Below, one piece after another: positions 1 to 13,011 of a DNA stretch of 64,000 nt. The notes below the pieces were generated by a model. The model was not told the DNA's origin. It made no database searches and was given only the letters and a program-made list of their open reading frames with translations. Each line of letters begins with the position of its first letter. Positions within the stretch are counted from its first letter, which is position 1. The stretch lies in NCBI RefSeq assembly GCF_000321225.1, contig NW_004452122.1:91934-155933 (forward strand), given 5' to 3'. The translations under genes and the position numbers were made by a program. Source of the stretch: Odobenus rosmarus divergens. Lineage: Eukaryota; Chordata; Mammalia; Carnivora; Odobenidae.

Positions 1-149
1 TAAGAAACACACATTCATGTGCGCACACACACAGACTAAGGTTTATCATATTCTTGAAATTCAAATTCAGGTAGGTCATTTGATCACTCAGTTGAATCAT
101 CTGTCTTGGAATGACTGAGCTGGAACACTTCCATGTGAAGTTGTATCTT

Positions 150-510
150 TTTTTTTTTAACAGATTGTATTTTTTTAGGGTAAATCCACAACAAAATTAG
201 GAGGAAGGTACAGACATTTCCTACATACCTCTTCCCTACCCCACCATCAACATTCCCTACCAGATTGGTCCATATGTTACAATCAATTGACACGTCATGA
301 TCACCCAAAGTCTGTAGTTCACAGTAGAGTTCATTTTTGGTGTTGTACATTCTATGGGTTTGGACAAATGTATAATGGCATGTATCCTTTATTACAATAT
401 CATAGAGTATCTTCACTGCTTTCTGTGCTCTGCCTATTCATTTCCCCCCCACCCCTGCAACTACTGATCTTTTTATTGTTGGAGTTACATCTTTCTAAAG
501 TCAAAATTTT
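150..510 (-). mobile_element. Ancient L1M fragment
   Basis: Phrases such as GGTGTTGTACATTCTATGGG and ACAAATGTATAATGGCATGT are characteristic of the old L1M 3' region in reverse orientation. Boundaries are approximate. Confidence 0.55.
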
Positions 511-544
511 TCTTTAGTATTGCTTCTCTCTCTCTGGAATTTGG

Positions 545-690
545 ATTTACAGAAAACTTGGTTTCAATCCTGGCTCTACTACCGGCTGTATGGCTTGGAG
601 CAAATTACTAAACCTCTCAGAGCGTAAGTGTCCTTTCCTATAACACAGACATAAAATCTCTCCGGCAGTGATGAATCAATGTGTACAGAG
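545..690 (+). repeat. MIR SINE
   Basis: TCCTGGCTCTACTACCGGC, then GGAGCAAATTACTAAACCTC, matches the MIR core in forward orientation. Ends uncertain. Confidence 0.65.
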
Positions 691-712
691 TGCTTATGGT
701 AATTCTGGGGAA

Positions 713-903
713 TGTGTGTGTGTGTGTGTGTGCACACGTATGTGTATGCATGTGTCGTATGTTTTGTATGTTAATGTATATGTGCATACATTTGTGCATG
801 TCTCTACAGGCAATTTGTGTGTGCAGCTGTGTGTATACATGTGTGTGCATGTATTATGTGTGCATGTCGTGTGTATGTACGCATGTTTGTGTATGCATGT
901 ATA
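713..903. repeat. (TG)n and long TG/TA/CA alternating tract
   Basis: Twenty bases of pure TG are followed by about 170 bases of mostly alternating purine-pyrimidine sequence (TGTGCACACGTATGTG and similar). Such sequence favours Z-DNA. Confidence 0.9.
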
Positions 904-2084
904 TTGTCCTCGGTTTACCTCCACCATATATTTCCGATGTGATTTACTATTAGTGTAAACAGGAGGTGTTAATAAGACTTGGATGTTAAAGGACATGAAA
1001 ATGTAGAAGAGCTGCCAGAAGACCCCATTCTGCTTCCCCTCTCCTCTCAGCCAGCACACCTACCCTCACTTGTCTACCTCTTCACCCTTCTCTGTCCCTG
1101 CCTGCATCTGGCAGGGCTGAGGCAGAGCTGCTCACTGGAACAAAAGAGGGGTCAGAGTGAGGAGAAGTTGCCCAGGGCAGCTGAGACTCCACTGTTTATT
1201 TGTCAAATTCCCAAAGGTACTCTCTGCCAAGTATGGTTTACTGACTCACATCACATCAGTCTCCTTTTATGTTATTAAGCTCCAAACAGAGTACTTTGTT
1301 TCTAATTCATCATCACACAAAACTCAAAAGACCTAAGAGATAGAATTCCACCCCTTGGCATCTCAACTACCCTAGAGAAAAAAAAATCAAGCAGCCAGTG
1401 AGTCCCTGGTCTCAGATAAAACAAAATATTTTAATTCTGGCTAATTTCTTCTTATTCCCAAGAGGGGTTTTATGCACCAAATGCTGGGTGAGAAGAGCTC
1501 TTTATTTTTGTTTTTTTCAGATCTGTTTTCTTTTAGTCTCTGCCCCTATGAGAACTTTATTCACCAATGTTAAGAATAACATAGTAGATTCAAAATTCTG
1601 GAGCTGAACTGGCAAAATATAACTAGAGTGCATAACATTGGGGGTCACGCCACAAAAATGATGGTGCAATTTGTTGTTAAGTAGACAATGTACTTTATTA
1701 AATGCCTTTATTATGAACCTTCCAACAGTTCCTGCAGCTTCCTAGGAATTTATGCTGTATAAGTTATCACCATTTGCTTCTTTTCTGTTGCTAAAATTTC
1801 ACAACCAGATTGAATTGAGATCTCAACCAGGAAACAAGAATTCTGTACTCTTCTTTTCTTGTCCAGTGCAACCTACTGAATAATATTTTAGGAGATTCTA
1901 GAGTTTTCCCAAATGGTAAAAAAAAAATGATCTGTTTCACAAATGAGTTCATATTTTAAACATACATAAAATTTAGACAAACAGAACCCTAATACAAAGA
2001 CACATAGTACAAATCAAAGGGAGGGTTTCCATCATGCAACACTTGGTTTTAAACATGTACCCTGATGATAAGTGAAAATTCAGT

Positions 2085-2285
2085 GAAGTTTAACCCCAGG
2101 ATTCTCAACCTCAGCACGACTGACATTGTAGTAATTCTGTGTCATGGGGGCTGTCCTGTGAATTGCAGGTTGTTTAGCAGCATCACTGACCTTTTTCTAT
2201 CAGATGCCAGTATCAGCCCCCATTCTCAGCCGTCACCATCAAAAATGCCTCCAGAGTGGTGTAGAACCACTGGTCCAATCCACCA
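2085..2285 (+). mobile_element. MER20-like hAT DNA transposon relic
   Basis: Sequence such as TTCTCAACCTCAGCAC, GGGGGCTGTCCTGTG and GTTTAGCAGCATC resembles the non-autonomous hAT family MER20. It ends near TAGAACCACTGG. Subfamily name from memory. Confidence 0.55.
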
Positions 2286-2905
2286 GTGATCAGCCCTTAA
2301 CTCCAATAAAAAGCAAACCAGGCTATTCAATAAAAATGAAAGAACCACCAATACATGCTATACCATGGAGGAATCTCAAAAACTATATGCTAGGTGAAGG
2401 AAGCCAGACAAAAAAGACTGCACACTCTAGGATCCCATTTATGTGAAATATCTTGCGAATGCAAATCTACAGAGACAGAATGTAGTTTAGTAGCTGTCAG
2501 TGTTGTGGGTGAGAATGAGTTAACTGCAAATGGTCACGAGGGATCTTCCTGGGATAACAAAAGTGTTCTGAATCTGGATTATGGTGATGGCTGCACAACT
2601 TGGTAGGTGTACTAAAAATCATTGAATTGCTTCTCTGAGAAACAAACTGAGGGTTCCAGAGGGGAGAGGGGTGGGGGGATGGGTTAGCCTGGTGATGGGT
2701 ATTAAAGAGGGCACATACTAAATGGAGCACTGGGTGTTATATGCAAACAATGAATCATGGAACACTACATCAAAAACTAATGATGTAATGTATGGTGATT
2801 AACATAACATAATAAAATAAATAAATAAAATCATTGAATTGCATACTTTAGACGGGTGAATTTATGGTACGTAAACTTGACCTCAATAAAGCTGGTTTAA
2901 AAAAA
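2286..2905 (+). mobile_element. Ancient L1M 3' end, split by a younger L1
   Basis: Segments 2286-2630 and 2843-2905 read as one old mammalian-wide L1M 3' end (GAAGCCAGACAAAAAAGACT, then ATGGTGATGGCTGCACAACT, then ACCTCAATAAAGCTGGTTT and an A-run). The class is recognised from memory; the exact subfamily is not certain. Confidence 0.65.
2631..2826 (+). mobile_element. Carnivore L1 3' end, nested in an old L1M
   Basis: Plus-strand L1 3' UTR ending ACATAACATAATAAAATAAATAA. A perfect 16 bp duplication AAAATCATTGAATTGC flanks it (2615-2630 and 2827-2842). The interrupted sequence on both sides is an older L1M 3' end, so the order of insertion can be read directly. Confidence 0.88.
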
Positions 2906-4920
2906 AAACATGAAAAATAGGAGGATAAAATGTATTGCAGAAGAGAAAACATGAGGAAAACCCAATTCCATAGATTTCCTTTAACTATGGGAAGTAGTCT
3001 CCTAAAAACAGAGAGATCAGATTCCCCACATTCTATCAACCCAAATGACCGTTAGAGCAAGCCACAATATTTTTGCCGGCCAGACAGCTGCAACGTCTGT
3101 TAGCACCTGATGCAACTCAACGGGCTGTTTAATTAGTTCTGGTGTGTATCTTTCTATGGAAAATAATGTGTATGCATGGTCACCCATGTTCAACATGGCA
3201 AGGAAGAAGACGGGGTGATTATTAGGGTTTTGTCTTATAAGACATTCTATGTTTTCTGTTAGCATATAAAATAATTCACATTCATGATGAAACATGCCTA
3301 GTGTGACATGATATGTGAAGTGGAAAAAGGTCTGAAACCACCCAGAATCTCCCTGTTGCCCACTCAAACCTCTGCCACAATAAAAAAAAAAAAATCTCTT
3401 CTTTGGTGTGCATTAAATGACAGCTGTTGTTGCTATTCAAAGAAATTCTGGGGACTCTCTTATTGTAAAAGGGACAGCACATGTCTTCTTGGAGAAGGTC
3501 CAGCTGCTGTTTAAATTATCTACTGTACAAAATATGCACTCTTTGCTTAGAGGCCTAGTCATTTTCAGGGGGTTCATGACCTGTCTGGGGTTGTTAGCAA
3601 AGGGAGTGGGGGGGCCTTCCCTGTCAAGTTAAAAATATTAACTTGGCCAAATATACAACCCTAAGTGAGGCAGCACTTGAAATTTCTAGAATCTTCAGCT
3701 CTGATGGAGCTAAGAAAAGAGCAAAATGGGTTAGAAATTGGGCCTTCTGTGTAAATTATCCCAAGACTTAAATCTGGCAAAGTTTTTGCATAAAGGAATG
3801 TATTGATAATAAATTCATCCTCCCCACCCATCCCCCCCCCATTCAGCTAGAAACTATGGGATCATGAAAGGGAAGAGATAATTTCAATAATTTAAATTTC
3901 CCCCAAAGGCCACACACACAAAAGATACCTTTTTCTTTTAACAACTCTACATGTGCTATGTTACAGAACATTACAATTCAGAGAAATTCTGCCCCTATAT
4001 TCAGGGCTAGTAAATTAAGAACCAGAGAAATCATACTCAACCTGAGCAAAAAGGCAGCCAGGAAGGCCATACGTCCAACCATGATGCCTGCCAACATTTC
4101 AAGAAAAGTATTTGAAACAGTAAATAATTCTGATTAGGCCCAATTTGCAAACTGGAGGCTGAGAGCAGGAAGGATGCTGATCTACCTGATTAAATCCCAC
4201 CAATTTCCTAGAAAATGTCATGTAGAACATTCTCTTTGATTTTTGCTGATCAACTATGACAACAAGCACTGAAAGATTATCAAGACAAGAGTATTTGTCC
4301 CATGCATAGTCTGTGAAATGTACACACCATTTTGCTGAGCAACATTCAGGTAACAAACACATTTTAAAAATAAGCATCTCCTAAAATATGGAACTAAGGA
4401 AAAGGTGACATTGCTAGAGAAGATCCAAAAATTTATTTTTCACCTTAAATGTTACTTTTTTCTTTGTTAATAAATAAATATAAGCATCAGAAGTAATTTT
4501 GAGAAGTTTTCTTTCCATGTATTGACAGTTGTCATGCTCCATAATCAGGTCAAAAAGCATGTTGTTTGGACAAAATAAAATCCTTGTTACCTAAGTGGTA
4601 TAAGTTAGGCTATTTTCTGAAATACTAAGTTGTCTTTTACTTCCAAAGAAAATAATAGTATTCTGTTTTTTAACCTTAGAGTTTTAAACTTATAAAAACC
4701 AAAGTGTGGGGGTATTATTTCAACATCTTGACTATGTTTACTCTAGCTAAGAAAGTCAGAGATATATTCACCATTATACTTAATCATTGTTTTAAATATT
4801 TACTCATTGTCTCTCAAAATGCTTGTCATAACTACTTTTCAGTTACCCCATTGCTTCTTTTCCTACTCAAACTTTTCTTTGGAAAAAGTTGATTCTTTTC
4901 TACGGACATCAGAGAGTTTT

Positions 4921-4933
4921 TTGGGGTTTTGGG

Positions 4934-4964
<31 letters not shown>

Positions 4965-4972
4965 TGTTTTGG
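4921..4972. repeat. (GTTTT)n microsatellite
   Basis: Run of GTTTT and GTTTTT units, preceded by GGGGTTTTGGG. Confidence 0.9.
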
Positions 4973-5033
4973 AAAAGCTTTAGGGCAAAACAATTTTTAC
5001 CTCCGGGCAAGAGGATATTGACTCTATGGTCTT

Positions 5034-5242
5034 TTTCTTTTTTAAGATTTATTTATTTATTTGAGAGAGAGAGAGAATGCATGAGTTTGGGGAGGGGCAG
5101 AGGGAGAAGGAGAGAATCCTCAAGCAGACTCCCTGCCGAGCATGGATCCCAATGTGGGGCTGGATCCCTGGACCCAGAGATCATGACCTGAGCTGAAACC
5201 AAGAGTCAGATACTTAACCAACTGAGCCACCCAGGTGCCCCA
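5034..5242 (-). mobile_element. SINEC (CAN SINE)
   Basis: Minus-strand carnivore SINE ending GAGCCACCCAGGTGCCCC with a T/AAT-rich tail on the left. It is flanked by a 13 bp duplication ACTCTATGGTCTT at 5021-5033 and 5243-5255. Confidence 0.93.
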
Positions 5243-5986
5243 ACTCTATGGTCTTAATGGTATATTAACTTACAGTTGATGATTTGGTATTAAACTGAAT
5301 AGCTGTCCATGGTCCAGAATTGTATTTCTTAAAAAGTGTAACTACACATTTGACCTAACTATAGAGGGTGAGCATTCCTTCACTCCCCCTCATAGAGTCC
5401 TAGGAGCACATGGGTATGGGTACTCCTTCTGTGTGAGCACCTGCTCCTGCACAACCCTTCCTGACCTAGATCAAATTCCCTGTTTGTTCAGTTCTTGGGC
5501 CACCTCCCCTCAGTCCCTCTCCTGTACAGCTTCTGCCTTGTTCCTTGCTTCTTTCCTGCACTTTTGTCTTTCTTAGTTCTTCTAGCTTGGTTTTTCTTCG
5601 CTTTTCCAGCAGTGTTCCCAGATAGACCCCATCTCTATCTGCTGCCCCTCCTAATCTAGATGCCACCCACTGGTTTCTCCAGACTTCTTCAGTGGATCCC
5701 ACAAAACCAATTCAGATCTATAAGCCTCAAGGACATGATCAGATTAAAGTCCTTGAGGAAAGGAATTCTCCTGCGTAAATGTATCATGTAAAGACAACAT
5801 TCCCTCATAGTCTAGTTAACTGTGGCCTCTTTTACTATTCATTTCTGCTTCATTAATTCATAAATCAATCCATTGAGAACCAACTATGTCATATGATAAA
5901 GTTGCCTCAATCTTTGTTTCTAAATTATTTTGGCAGGTTATCTTTGTGTTTTGCTCAGATGAAGAGTTCGTTGTCCATTGGTTCCA

Positions 5987-6141
5987 ACATGGTGTAGTGC
6001 AAAGAGCACTAGACTAAGAGTCAGAACTGAGTTCCATCTAGATCTGGATCTGCTAGTTAGCTCCTAAATATGGATGCTAGTAATCCCATAGGTTTATTGG
6101 GAAAATGAATTAATATATGCGAAAGTGCTTTATAGATGGAA
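5987..6141 (+). repeat. MIR SINE, diverged
   Basis: TGTAGTGCAAAGAGCACTAG, GATCTGGATCTGC and a GAAAATGAATTAATATATGC tail follow the MIR order, with the core partly lost. Confidence 0.55.
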
Positions 6142-7843
6142 AACATAAAGCATCATAAAATTGACCAAATAAAAGTAATTTTCAGAATTTTAGACTTCTT
6201 TTATTTGGGTGGGGGGCAAATTTTCATAATCTCAGAAAGAAGCTGTTGGACAGAAAATTGAGAGTCTAAACTTTTCCTCAAGAAACCTGAAGAAAAGATG
6301 TTGTAAACTAAAACATATATACCTGGATACTGTTTGTGTACAGCAGTGTACCAACGGCACTTCAGATCTGAATCAGGAGTCTTCCTGGGGACCCTGGCCA
6401 TCAGTGTGTTGGCTTAGGGCTCATCACTCACGTTATTCGATGTTAGCTCACGTCTTTTCTAGAGAGGTGGGATTCCAGTAATAGATGCTGTGTATCTCTA
6501 AAAGTTGCTTTAAAGAGCTGTTTTAACTGGTACCGTGAACTTTGTTCAGAGCCAGTTTCAGAGCAAACAATCAGCATCAAACTCTTCTGAGAAATGAGTG
6601 TAAATTGTGAGAAAGGCAGTGAATGAAGAAATCCAGGAAACAGAACAAGGCTATCAGATAGTAACTGCATGGATTTGAGTGAAAGGTGACAAGGTCAATG
6701 ATATTCTAAGAAATATGTAATAATTTAGAAATCAAAGCCACAAGAAGATATGTGAAGCCAGCAAAGTATGGATGGGCTCTGGTTGGGGCTGCAGAAGCAA
6801 TTCACAGAGGGAGACCCTGGATAGGCCTTTCCTCTGCACCCAAAGGCAGTCTTCAACCCTCTTGAGTGGATATGTGGGCTCAGCTGGGCAGGGGTCTAAC
6901 CCACTGCCGCATGCACGGTGGGGCTGCCAAGAATTTGGATTGTTTGACTTAAAACACAGAAAAAGGAAATGAATATGTTAGCCTCTTATTTGCTTAAAAA
7001 GCAAAATAAAACAAGATTAGGATGCTAGTGGGAAGGCCTTCATAATAAGAAATTTTAAGAGGCTAAGACTGAATTCTCAAACATTTGATTTTATTATTAT
7101 TTCTTTAAAGAAAGGCTCAGAAACAAATGATGTCAGCATGTAGGGAAGATCATGAAGCTCCAGGTGCTCAACCAGGTCCTGTCCACTCCACAGAGTGCTC
7201 ACTATTTCCTGCAATTCCCGAAGTGCTAACTGTATGGAGACAAAGGAGGTCCCAAGTATATTTCTAAAAATTGGGTTGGCGGGCAGGAAGGACTCAGTGA
7301 ACAGAGGGGCTTTTTATTTACTGGTTGATTGCTTGGCCAGCACATAAGAGATGGCAAACATGTGGTTCCAAGGAGGCACACTGGTAAGGAAACAGGAGAA
7401 AAGTTGCAGGAGTAATAGCACAGAGTTTGGTGTCCTGGAGTTCTGGGGCTGGAGGGCAGAGAGGGGAGCCAGGGGACTCTTGGCGGGGGGGTGTCCTGTA
7501 GCCATGCTTGCTGGCCCAAGGGGTGCAGCAACCACCTAAATAGAGCAAGGCCAGAAGAGGTCCTGACAACAGGCAAGGCTGGGAGGAACAGAGAAAACCA
7601 CAGGACCGGTGATTTGACAAGAGTTCATGGTAGAACAGAATGTGAGCACCTACTGTACACCAGGCCCTGCCCTCAAGAAGCTGAAGGTCCATTGTCAGAG
7701 GCTTATACTTCTACATTAGAGAAATGGACTTAGTGATTTTCAGCACTGAGGAAGGACATGTTTTATGACTGGGAGTCATCAAAACTTCACAAATATATTT
7801 AAATATTTAATTAGTTCCCATCATCAAACAGAGGTATACTGTG

Positions 7844-8036
7844 GGGGCGCCTGGGTGGCTCCGTCGGCTGCCTCCAGCTCAGGTCATGATCTCAGGGTCC
7901 TAGGATCGAGCCCATGTCAGGTTCCCTGCTTGGCAGGGAGTCTCCTTCTCTCTCTGCCTCTGTCCCTCCCCGCCGGCTTGTGCTCTCTCTCTCTCTTTCA
8001 AATAAATAAATAAAATCTTAAAAAAAAAAAAAAAAA
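7844..8036 (+). mobile_element. SINEC (CAN SINE)
   Basis: Plus-strand carnivore SINE starting GGGCGCCTGGGTGGCT and ending in AAATAAATAAAATCTT plus an A-run. Flanking duplication AGAGGTATACTGTG (7830-7843) and 8037-8050, with one difference. Confidence 0.93.
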
Positions 8037-9591
8037 AGAGGTGTACTGTGATTTTGCAGAAGTAGTCTTAATAAATTATATGTACACGGAATTATTTTAT
8101 ATCTGACTCTATGAAATGTATTAGGGGAGATGGTAATTTAAAGACACACTAACGGGAATTCTTTGACAAAGAGAAAAGGGGAAACTTCAGCCTCCACTGA
8201 CCTCTTGTGAAATGTAGAATTTCTTACAATGAGCCTCTTAATGGAAGGAATACCCATAGGAGAACATAACACAGGGAAAATAAAGCAGCTTTCTCACACA
8301 GTGTTCTCAAAAATAACCAAAGTAATCTTTAATTATCTTTGAAGAAAGAACCAGAAAAAATGAAAGAAACATGTGAAAAGCTGGAGAATTTTCATTATCT
8401 TTTCACTGCTGTCTCTACAGAGAAAATAAAATGGAAACAGCCAAATCTTAGGTGTTAAGAAATGTGATAAAACTAAATTAGAATAGGGGGACAGGACACC
8501 CACTGACACAGGCTATAGTGAAACCATACAGGTTTTCAGGGCCTCCAATATTGCTTAAGGAGAGAGGACTGATACAGAATGAAGAAAGTGAAGCACATAA
8601 AAATGTGTTTTGTTTTTCATGAAGGACCTTGTGAACATAGAAGCATACTTATGCATTTAACACCTAATCCTCTCCGTTACAATCAGTAAGGACATGGAAT
8701 GAAACAAGAATAATAAGGGACATTTTACACATGCTGTAAAAATGTTCTTTTATTGAATTTTATATTGGTTATCATGTCAATAAATAAAAACAAAAATATC
8801 ACAGTAAAAAGGAAAAAGCCATGTATGAATACTTTTTAATTACAATAATGTGTATGTTGAAAAATGGGGGAAACATATACCTAGATGTTGGTCTGTCACA
8901 TTAATGAATAATTACAATTTGTTTTTGAGCCTTCTGCAAATTTGTCAATGATTTTGTCAAAACGGAACTTTATGTCAGATTTATCAACTGCCCTTCACTC
9001 TTCATTGATCATAGAACACTTGCTTTATTTTAATTTTGAAAAATTTCTTTCATGTGGAGCAACACATATACAAGTAGTTAGGAAAGGTGTTAAACAAAAG
9101 GATAAGATTGGAAGAGATGCAAAAAAAAAATCCCATTTCACATCAAATTCCATAAATAGCATGTCTGTGTTTCTTTGGAACCAATTCTGGTGGTTTTCTA
9201 ATATGTCTACAATCAAAAAATTGTAAAGCCAAGTAAACATTCAAGGGGTCACTCAGAATGCCAGACTGAAGGGACTGCATATAAGATCCTTGGGTATTTC
9301 AAATCTACTCTGCAAGTGCAGAAATGTAATTATCACAGAGTTTGGATTCTAGATCATTCTGAATTTACTGGAAAAGAAAAAAACAAACAAAAAAACCCCA
9401 AACAATAGACCAGCTGATTCCCTATGCCCCAGTCCTGCCCATAAACTGGGAGTTCTCCACATTCACTTCCTTATAGAACATGTTGTTAATAAAGGATATA
9501 ATAAAAACATGGACATTGTAAGCTTATGCATACATTACTAAAACTCTACAGCAGACACAGCCATTGTTTAGACTTAGAACTTAGATCAACA

Positions 9592-9780
9592 GGGGTCCTG
9601 GGTGACTCAGTCAGTTAAGCCTCAGACTCTTGTTTTCAGCTCTGGTCATGATCTCCGGGTTACGGGATTGAGCCCCGAGTCAGGCTCTGTGCTCAGTGGG
9701 TAGTCTGCTTGTCCCTTTCCCTCTACCCCTTTCCCTGTTCTCTCTCTCTCAAATAAATGAATAAGATCTTTAAAAAAAAA
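9592..9780 (+). mobile_element. SINEC (CAN SINE)
   Basis: Plus-strand, somewhat diverged carnivore SINE (GGGTCCTGGGTGACTCAG start) with a tail at about 9750-9780. Flanked by AGAACTTAGATCAACA at 9576-9591 and a copy with two differences at 9781-9796. Confidence 0.9.
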
Positions 9781-9897
9781 AGAACGTAGACCAACAAAAT
9801 AATTTTTGGGGGGGAGATATATTTTATCACTGGAATAGTTTAAGACTGTTGGCTCTGGCTGGTAATAAAAGAGATTATCTTTTAGTTACTTGTTACT

Positions 9898-10541
9898 AAA
9901 ATTTGTTTTTATTTTTATTTATTTTAATTTTTTATTTTATTTTATTGTTATGTCACCATACGATACATCATTAGTTTTTTTTTTTAAAGATTTTATTTAT
10001 TTATTTGAGAGAGAGAATGAGAGATAGAGAGCACATGAGAGGGGGGAGGGTCAGAGGGAGAAGCAGACTCCCTGCAGAGCAGGGAGCCCGATGTGGGACT
10101 CGATCCCGGGACTCCAGGATCATGACCTGAGCCGAAGGCAGTCGCTTAACCGACTGAGCCACCCAGGCGCCCACATCATTAGTTTTTGACGTGGTGATCC
10201 ACGCTTCATTGTTCTCATATAACACCCAGTGCTCCATGCACTACGTGCCCTCTTTAATACCCATCACCAGGCTAACCCATCCCTCCACCCCCCTCCCCTC
10301 TAGAACCCTCAGTTTGTTTCTCAGAGTCCATAGTCTCTCATGGTTCGTCTCCCCCTCCGATTCCCCCCCTTCATTTTTCCCTTCCTTCTCCTAATGAATG
10401 CACAACATTTGCATCAACACGGATGGGACTGGAGGAGATTATGCTAAGTGAAATAAGTGAAGCAGAGAAAGTCAATTATCATATGGTTTCACTTATTTGT
10501 GGAACATAAGGAATAGCATGGAGGACATCAAAATTTGTTTT
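9898..10541 (-). mobile_element. 5'-inverted (twin-primed) L1 with nested SINE
   Basis: From about 9910 to 10385 the sequence is the L1 3' UTR in minus orientation, with the tail as T-rich sequence on the left. From about 10386 to 10529 it switches to plus-oriented L1 sequence (GGGACTGGAGGAGATTATGC and the following part). This is the arrangement left by twin priming. The copy is bounded by a 12 bp duplication AAAATTTGTTTT at 9898-9909 and 10530-10541. A SINE sits inside the 3' UTR part. Confidence 0.8.
9980..10172 (-). mobile_element. SINEC (CAN SINE) nested in L1
   Basis: Minus-strand tRNA-derived carnivore SINE, recognised by GAGCCACCCAGGCGCCC at its right end and a T-rich tail at the left. 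It is flanked by a perfect 15 bp duplication ACATCATTAGTTTTT (9965-9979 and 10173-10187), so it inserted after the L1. Confidence 0.93.
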
Positions 10542-10728
10542 AATAAATGCTCTATAGTCAATGTGTCTCTAGAACTCCTGTACCAGGAATGGAAAGGTCC
10601 TGCTGCATCTCTGGCGGCTGCTGAGGCTGCAATCATTGTGAGGAGGGACAGTTGGAATCCCCTAACTCCTGGTCTTGCTTTCATGCCTTGTCAACCCCCA
10701 GCTCTAATCTGAGAACTGGGAGACAGGA

Positions 10729-10810
10729 GTGAGAGGTGGACAGGAGGACAGAGAGGAGGACAAGGGGAGAAGGAGAGAGGAGGGGAGGGGAGAAAAGGAG
10801 GGGAGAGGGC
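10729..10810. repeat. Purine-rich GGAGA/GGGGA tract
   Basis: About 80 bases of G and A with several GGGG runs (10764, 10782, 10787, 10800). One loop is longer than the usual G-quadruplex rule. Confidence 0.8.
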
Positions 10811-13011
10811 TTCTAGTTGCCAGAGACACCCAAATGACCAAGCCACATTGGAGGCTCCAACACTGGCGTTTGGGTGAAGTACTCTGGGCAGCCCTGCTGT
10901 GTGAGACACTGGGAAGAAGTAACTCTGCAAGGCTGCACTTTAGCACCAGGTGTCCCCGGAGAGTGTCAGGCTGTCCTTCCCTGCAAGCACGTCCTTCCCT
11001 CTGGCCTCGGAGGGCTGCCTTGCCTGGCAGCTCAGGCCATTCTTCTGGGGCAACAAGTCATGCCTGCCCCCAGGCTCCTCTGGTGGAGAGGAGGTGGGAC
11101 TGTCTTGCAGCCTGATAGCCCCACTGCCCCATCAGCCTCCTACCCTCCTGTCACCAATAATCTTTTGTACCCCTAACTCTGTTTCTGCTTCTGGAGAAAG
11201 CAAACCAGCACCGCTTGTCACTACTTCAAGATGGTCATTATCTATGTTGCCTCACTTGGTAGATTCATCTTTGGAGAGGTCCCATGGGCCATCCGGTCCA
11301 GGCTATGATCCTGTTCCCCTCCTAATTGCTCTACCTTCCTGCCTCTAGCCCATCCTGAGGGACCCAAATCAATCCAAGACCCTCCCATGGCTGCCCACAG
11401 TTTACAGGGCAGGACAAGATTAGCCATTCAACTTTCCAACCCTCGCCTCCCTAACAGTCACCTTCTCCCAGACAGGTCCTGGACTTCCAAGTACACCGTG
11501 TTCACTCTTGTCTGTGCCTTTACTGGCATGTCACCCTCTTCCCAGGATGCCCTTGACTCTTCTTCCAAGTTTTCCATCCCCAGCAGGACACTCTCCATGA
11601 CGCACCTGTGGTCCTCTTGGCCTGCATTCATGCTTCTGTGCTCAGCATTTGTCCGCAGAATATTTGGGAGTGACTATCTTCTCTCTCCAACTCAAAATCT
11701 GAAGACAAGGCTGCCCTGCCTAATTTCTCCTCTCCCTCATGGCAGTCTGCACAGTGCTAGCTCTATAAGCATCTCATGACATAGCTTTCCCAGTGGGCCA
11801 CGGGCACTGTAGCATGATTGAGGCACTGCAAACTATCCTCCCCCGCTCTTCATGGGCTTTGGTACAGGGGGTGGGGGCCTCTCACATGGGCACAGTCTGT
11901 AGCAGAGGCTCAGATGCCACGGCTGATGGCCTTAATGTCAGAGGGTGTCATTTCTCCAGAGAGGCCAGAGGAAAGCACAGATCAGCAGGGGCACACTGGC
12001 AGGCATGGATGCTTCTAAACGCTTTCTAAAGATGAAAGCAGTGAGTCACAGGCCAAGCTCCAGATAGCACACTTCAGGACGAAGTGTGTAGGAGAACCCA
12101 TGCTCCCCACTCAGACCCACTTTTAGTATCAGCTTGTTGACACTCAGATACTTCTTGGAAGCTTGTGGCACTTCCTTCATCCTATCACTGTGTCTCCGCC
12201 CTACCCAAGGCTGAGCTCCAGGCCTGCCTGTTGTATGGCAATCACCCTGTTCTGTCCCCTCATGGCCATGGCATGCAGAATCCTCTGTTGGCCAGCTTCC
12301 CATTAGGTTCAGGGAGATAAAACAGGAGGTCACCAGATGGGAAACTTCTACTCTGCTTCCTCCCAGCCTCCCATACTTCTTAAAGACCTGCCCTGCTCAG
12401 GTCCTACTGGGCACCCCTGCATGGCTCACTTCTTACTTGGCTCTATTAACTCCATCTCCCAGCCCTGGCCCTCAGCCCCGGGGGTTGGAAGGAGGTCCTG
12501 TCAGTCTCTGGTTGCTTTGACATCCACTGTTGATGAGTGTCTCCATTTGAGTTATTTGACTTGAGTGACAGCAAATCCCTAAGCTTCTTGCAAAAACCTC
12601 ACTGAGGTTCCTCTATTTGCATAATGATGGCACATCAAAGACAGAATACCATCTGCTTAAAGAACCAGGCACTAGCCCTCTTCCCCCTTCCTGTACACAC
12701 ATGGGCCATTCTGTATTCTTGCAAAGGGCCTCCTGGGACCCCAGGACATCTCAGTACTCTGCCTGCTACTCTGGGCGAAATCAGAAATGCTTAGTCAGAG
12801 GTTTGTGTGGCAGCCATAGTGTACACACAATGGGTAGACTTTGATGGAAAGAAAAAAGAAATGCCTTTCTCGTGTGCCTATTTAACTATACTTACCTATC
12901 TTCCACCTTAATCTCCCCACTAGGCCTCTAATCTAACATAAACCCACCTTCAGAAAAAATCTTGAACAGAAATGCACATGACTGTTAGCATTTTATTAGC
13001 TTAGCCCTCCC

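Noticed and set aside
3017..3367. 116-codon minus-strand open frame without low complexity
   Set aside because: No family resemblance, no splice context, no nearby promoter signal. It may be chance or a conserved non-coding element; not enough to call a gene.
11387..11779. 130-codon plus-strand open frame
   Set aside because: The DNA has weak L2-like character in its middle, and the peptide is Ser/Pro-rich without a recognisable domain.
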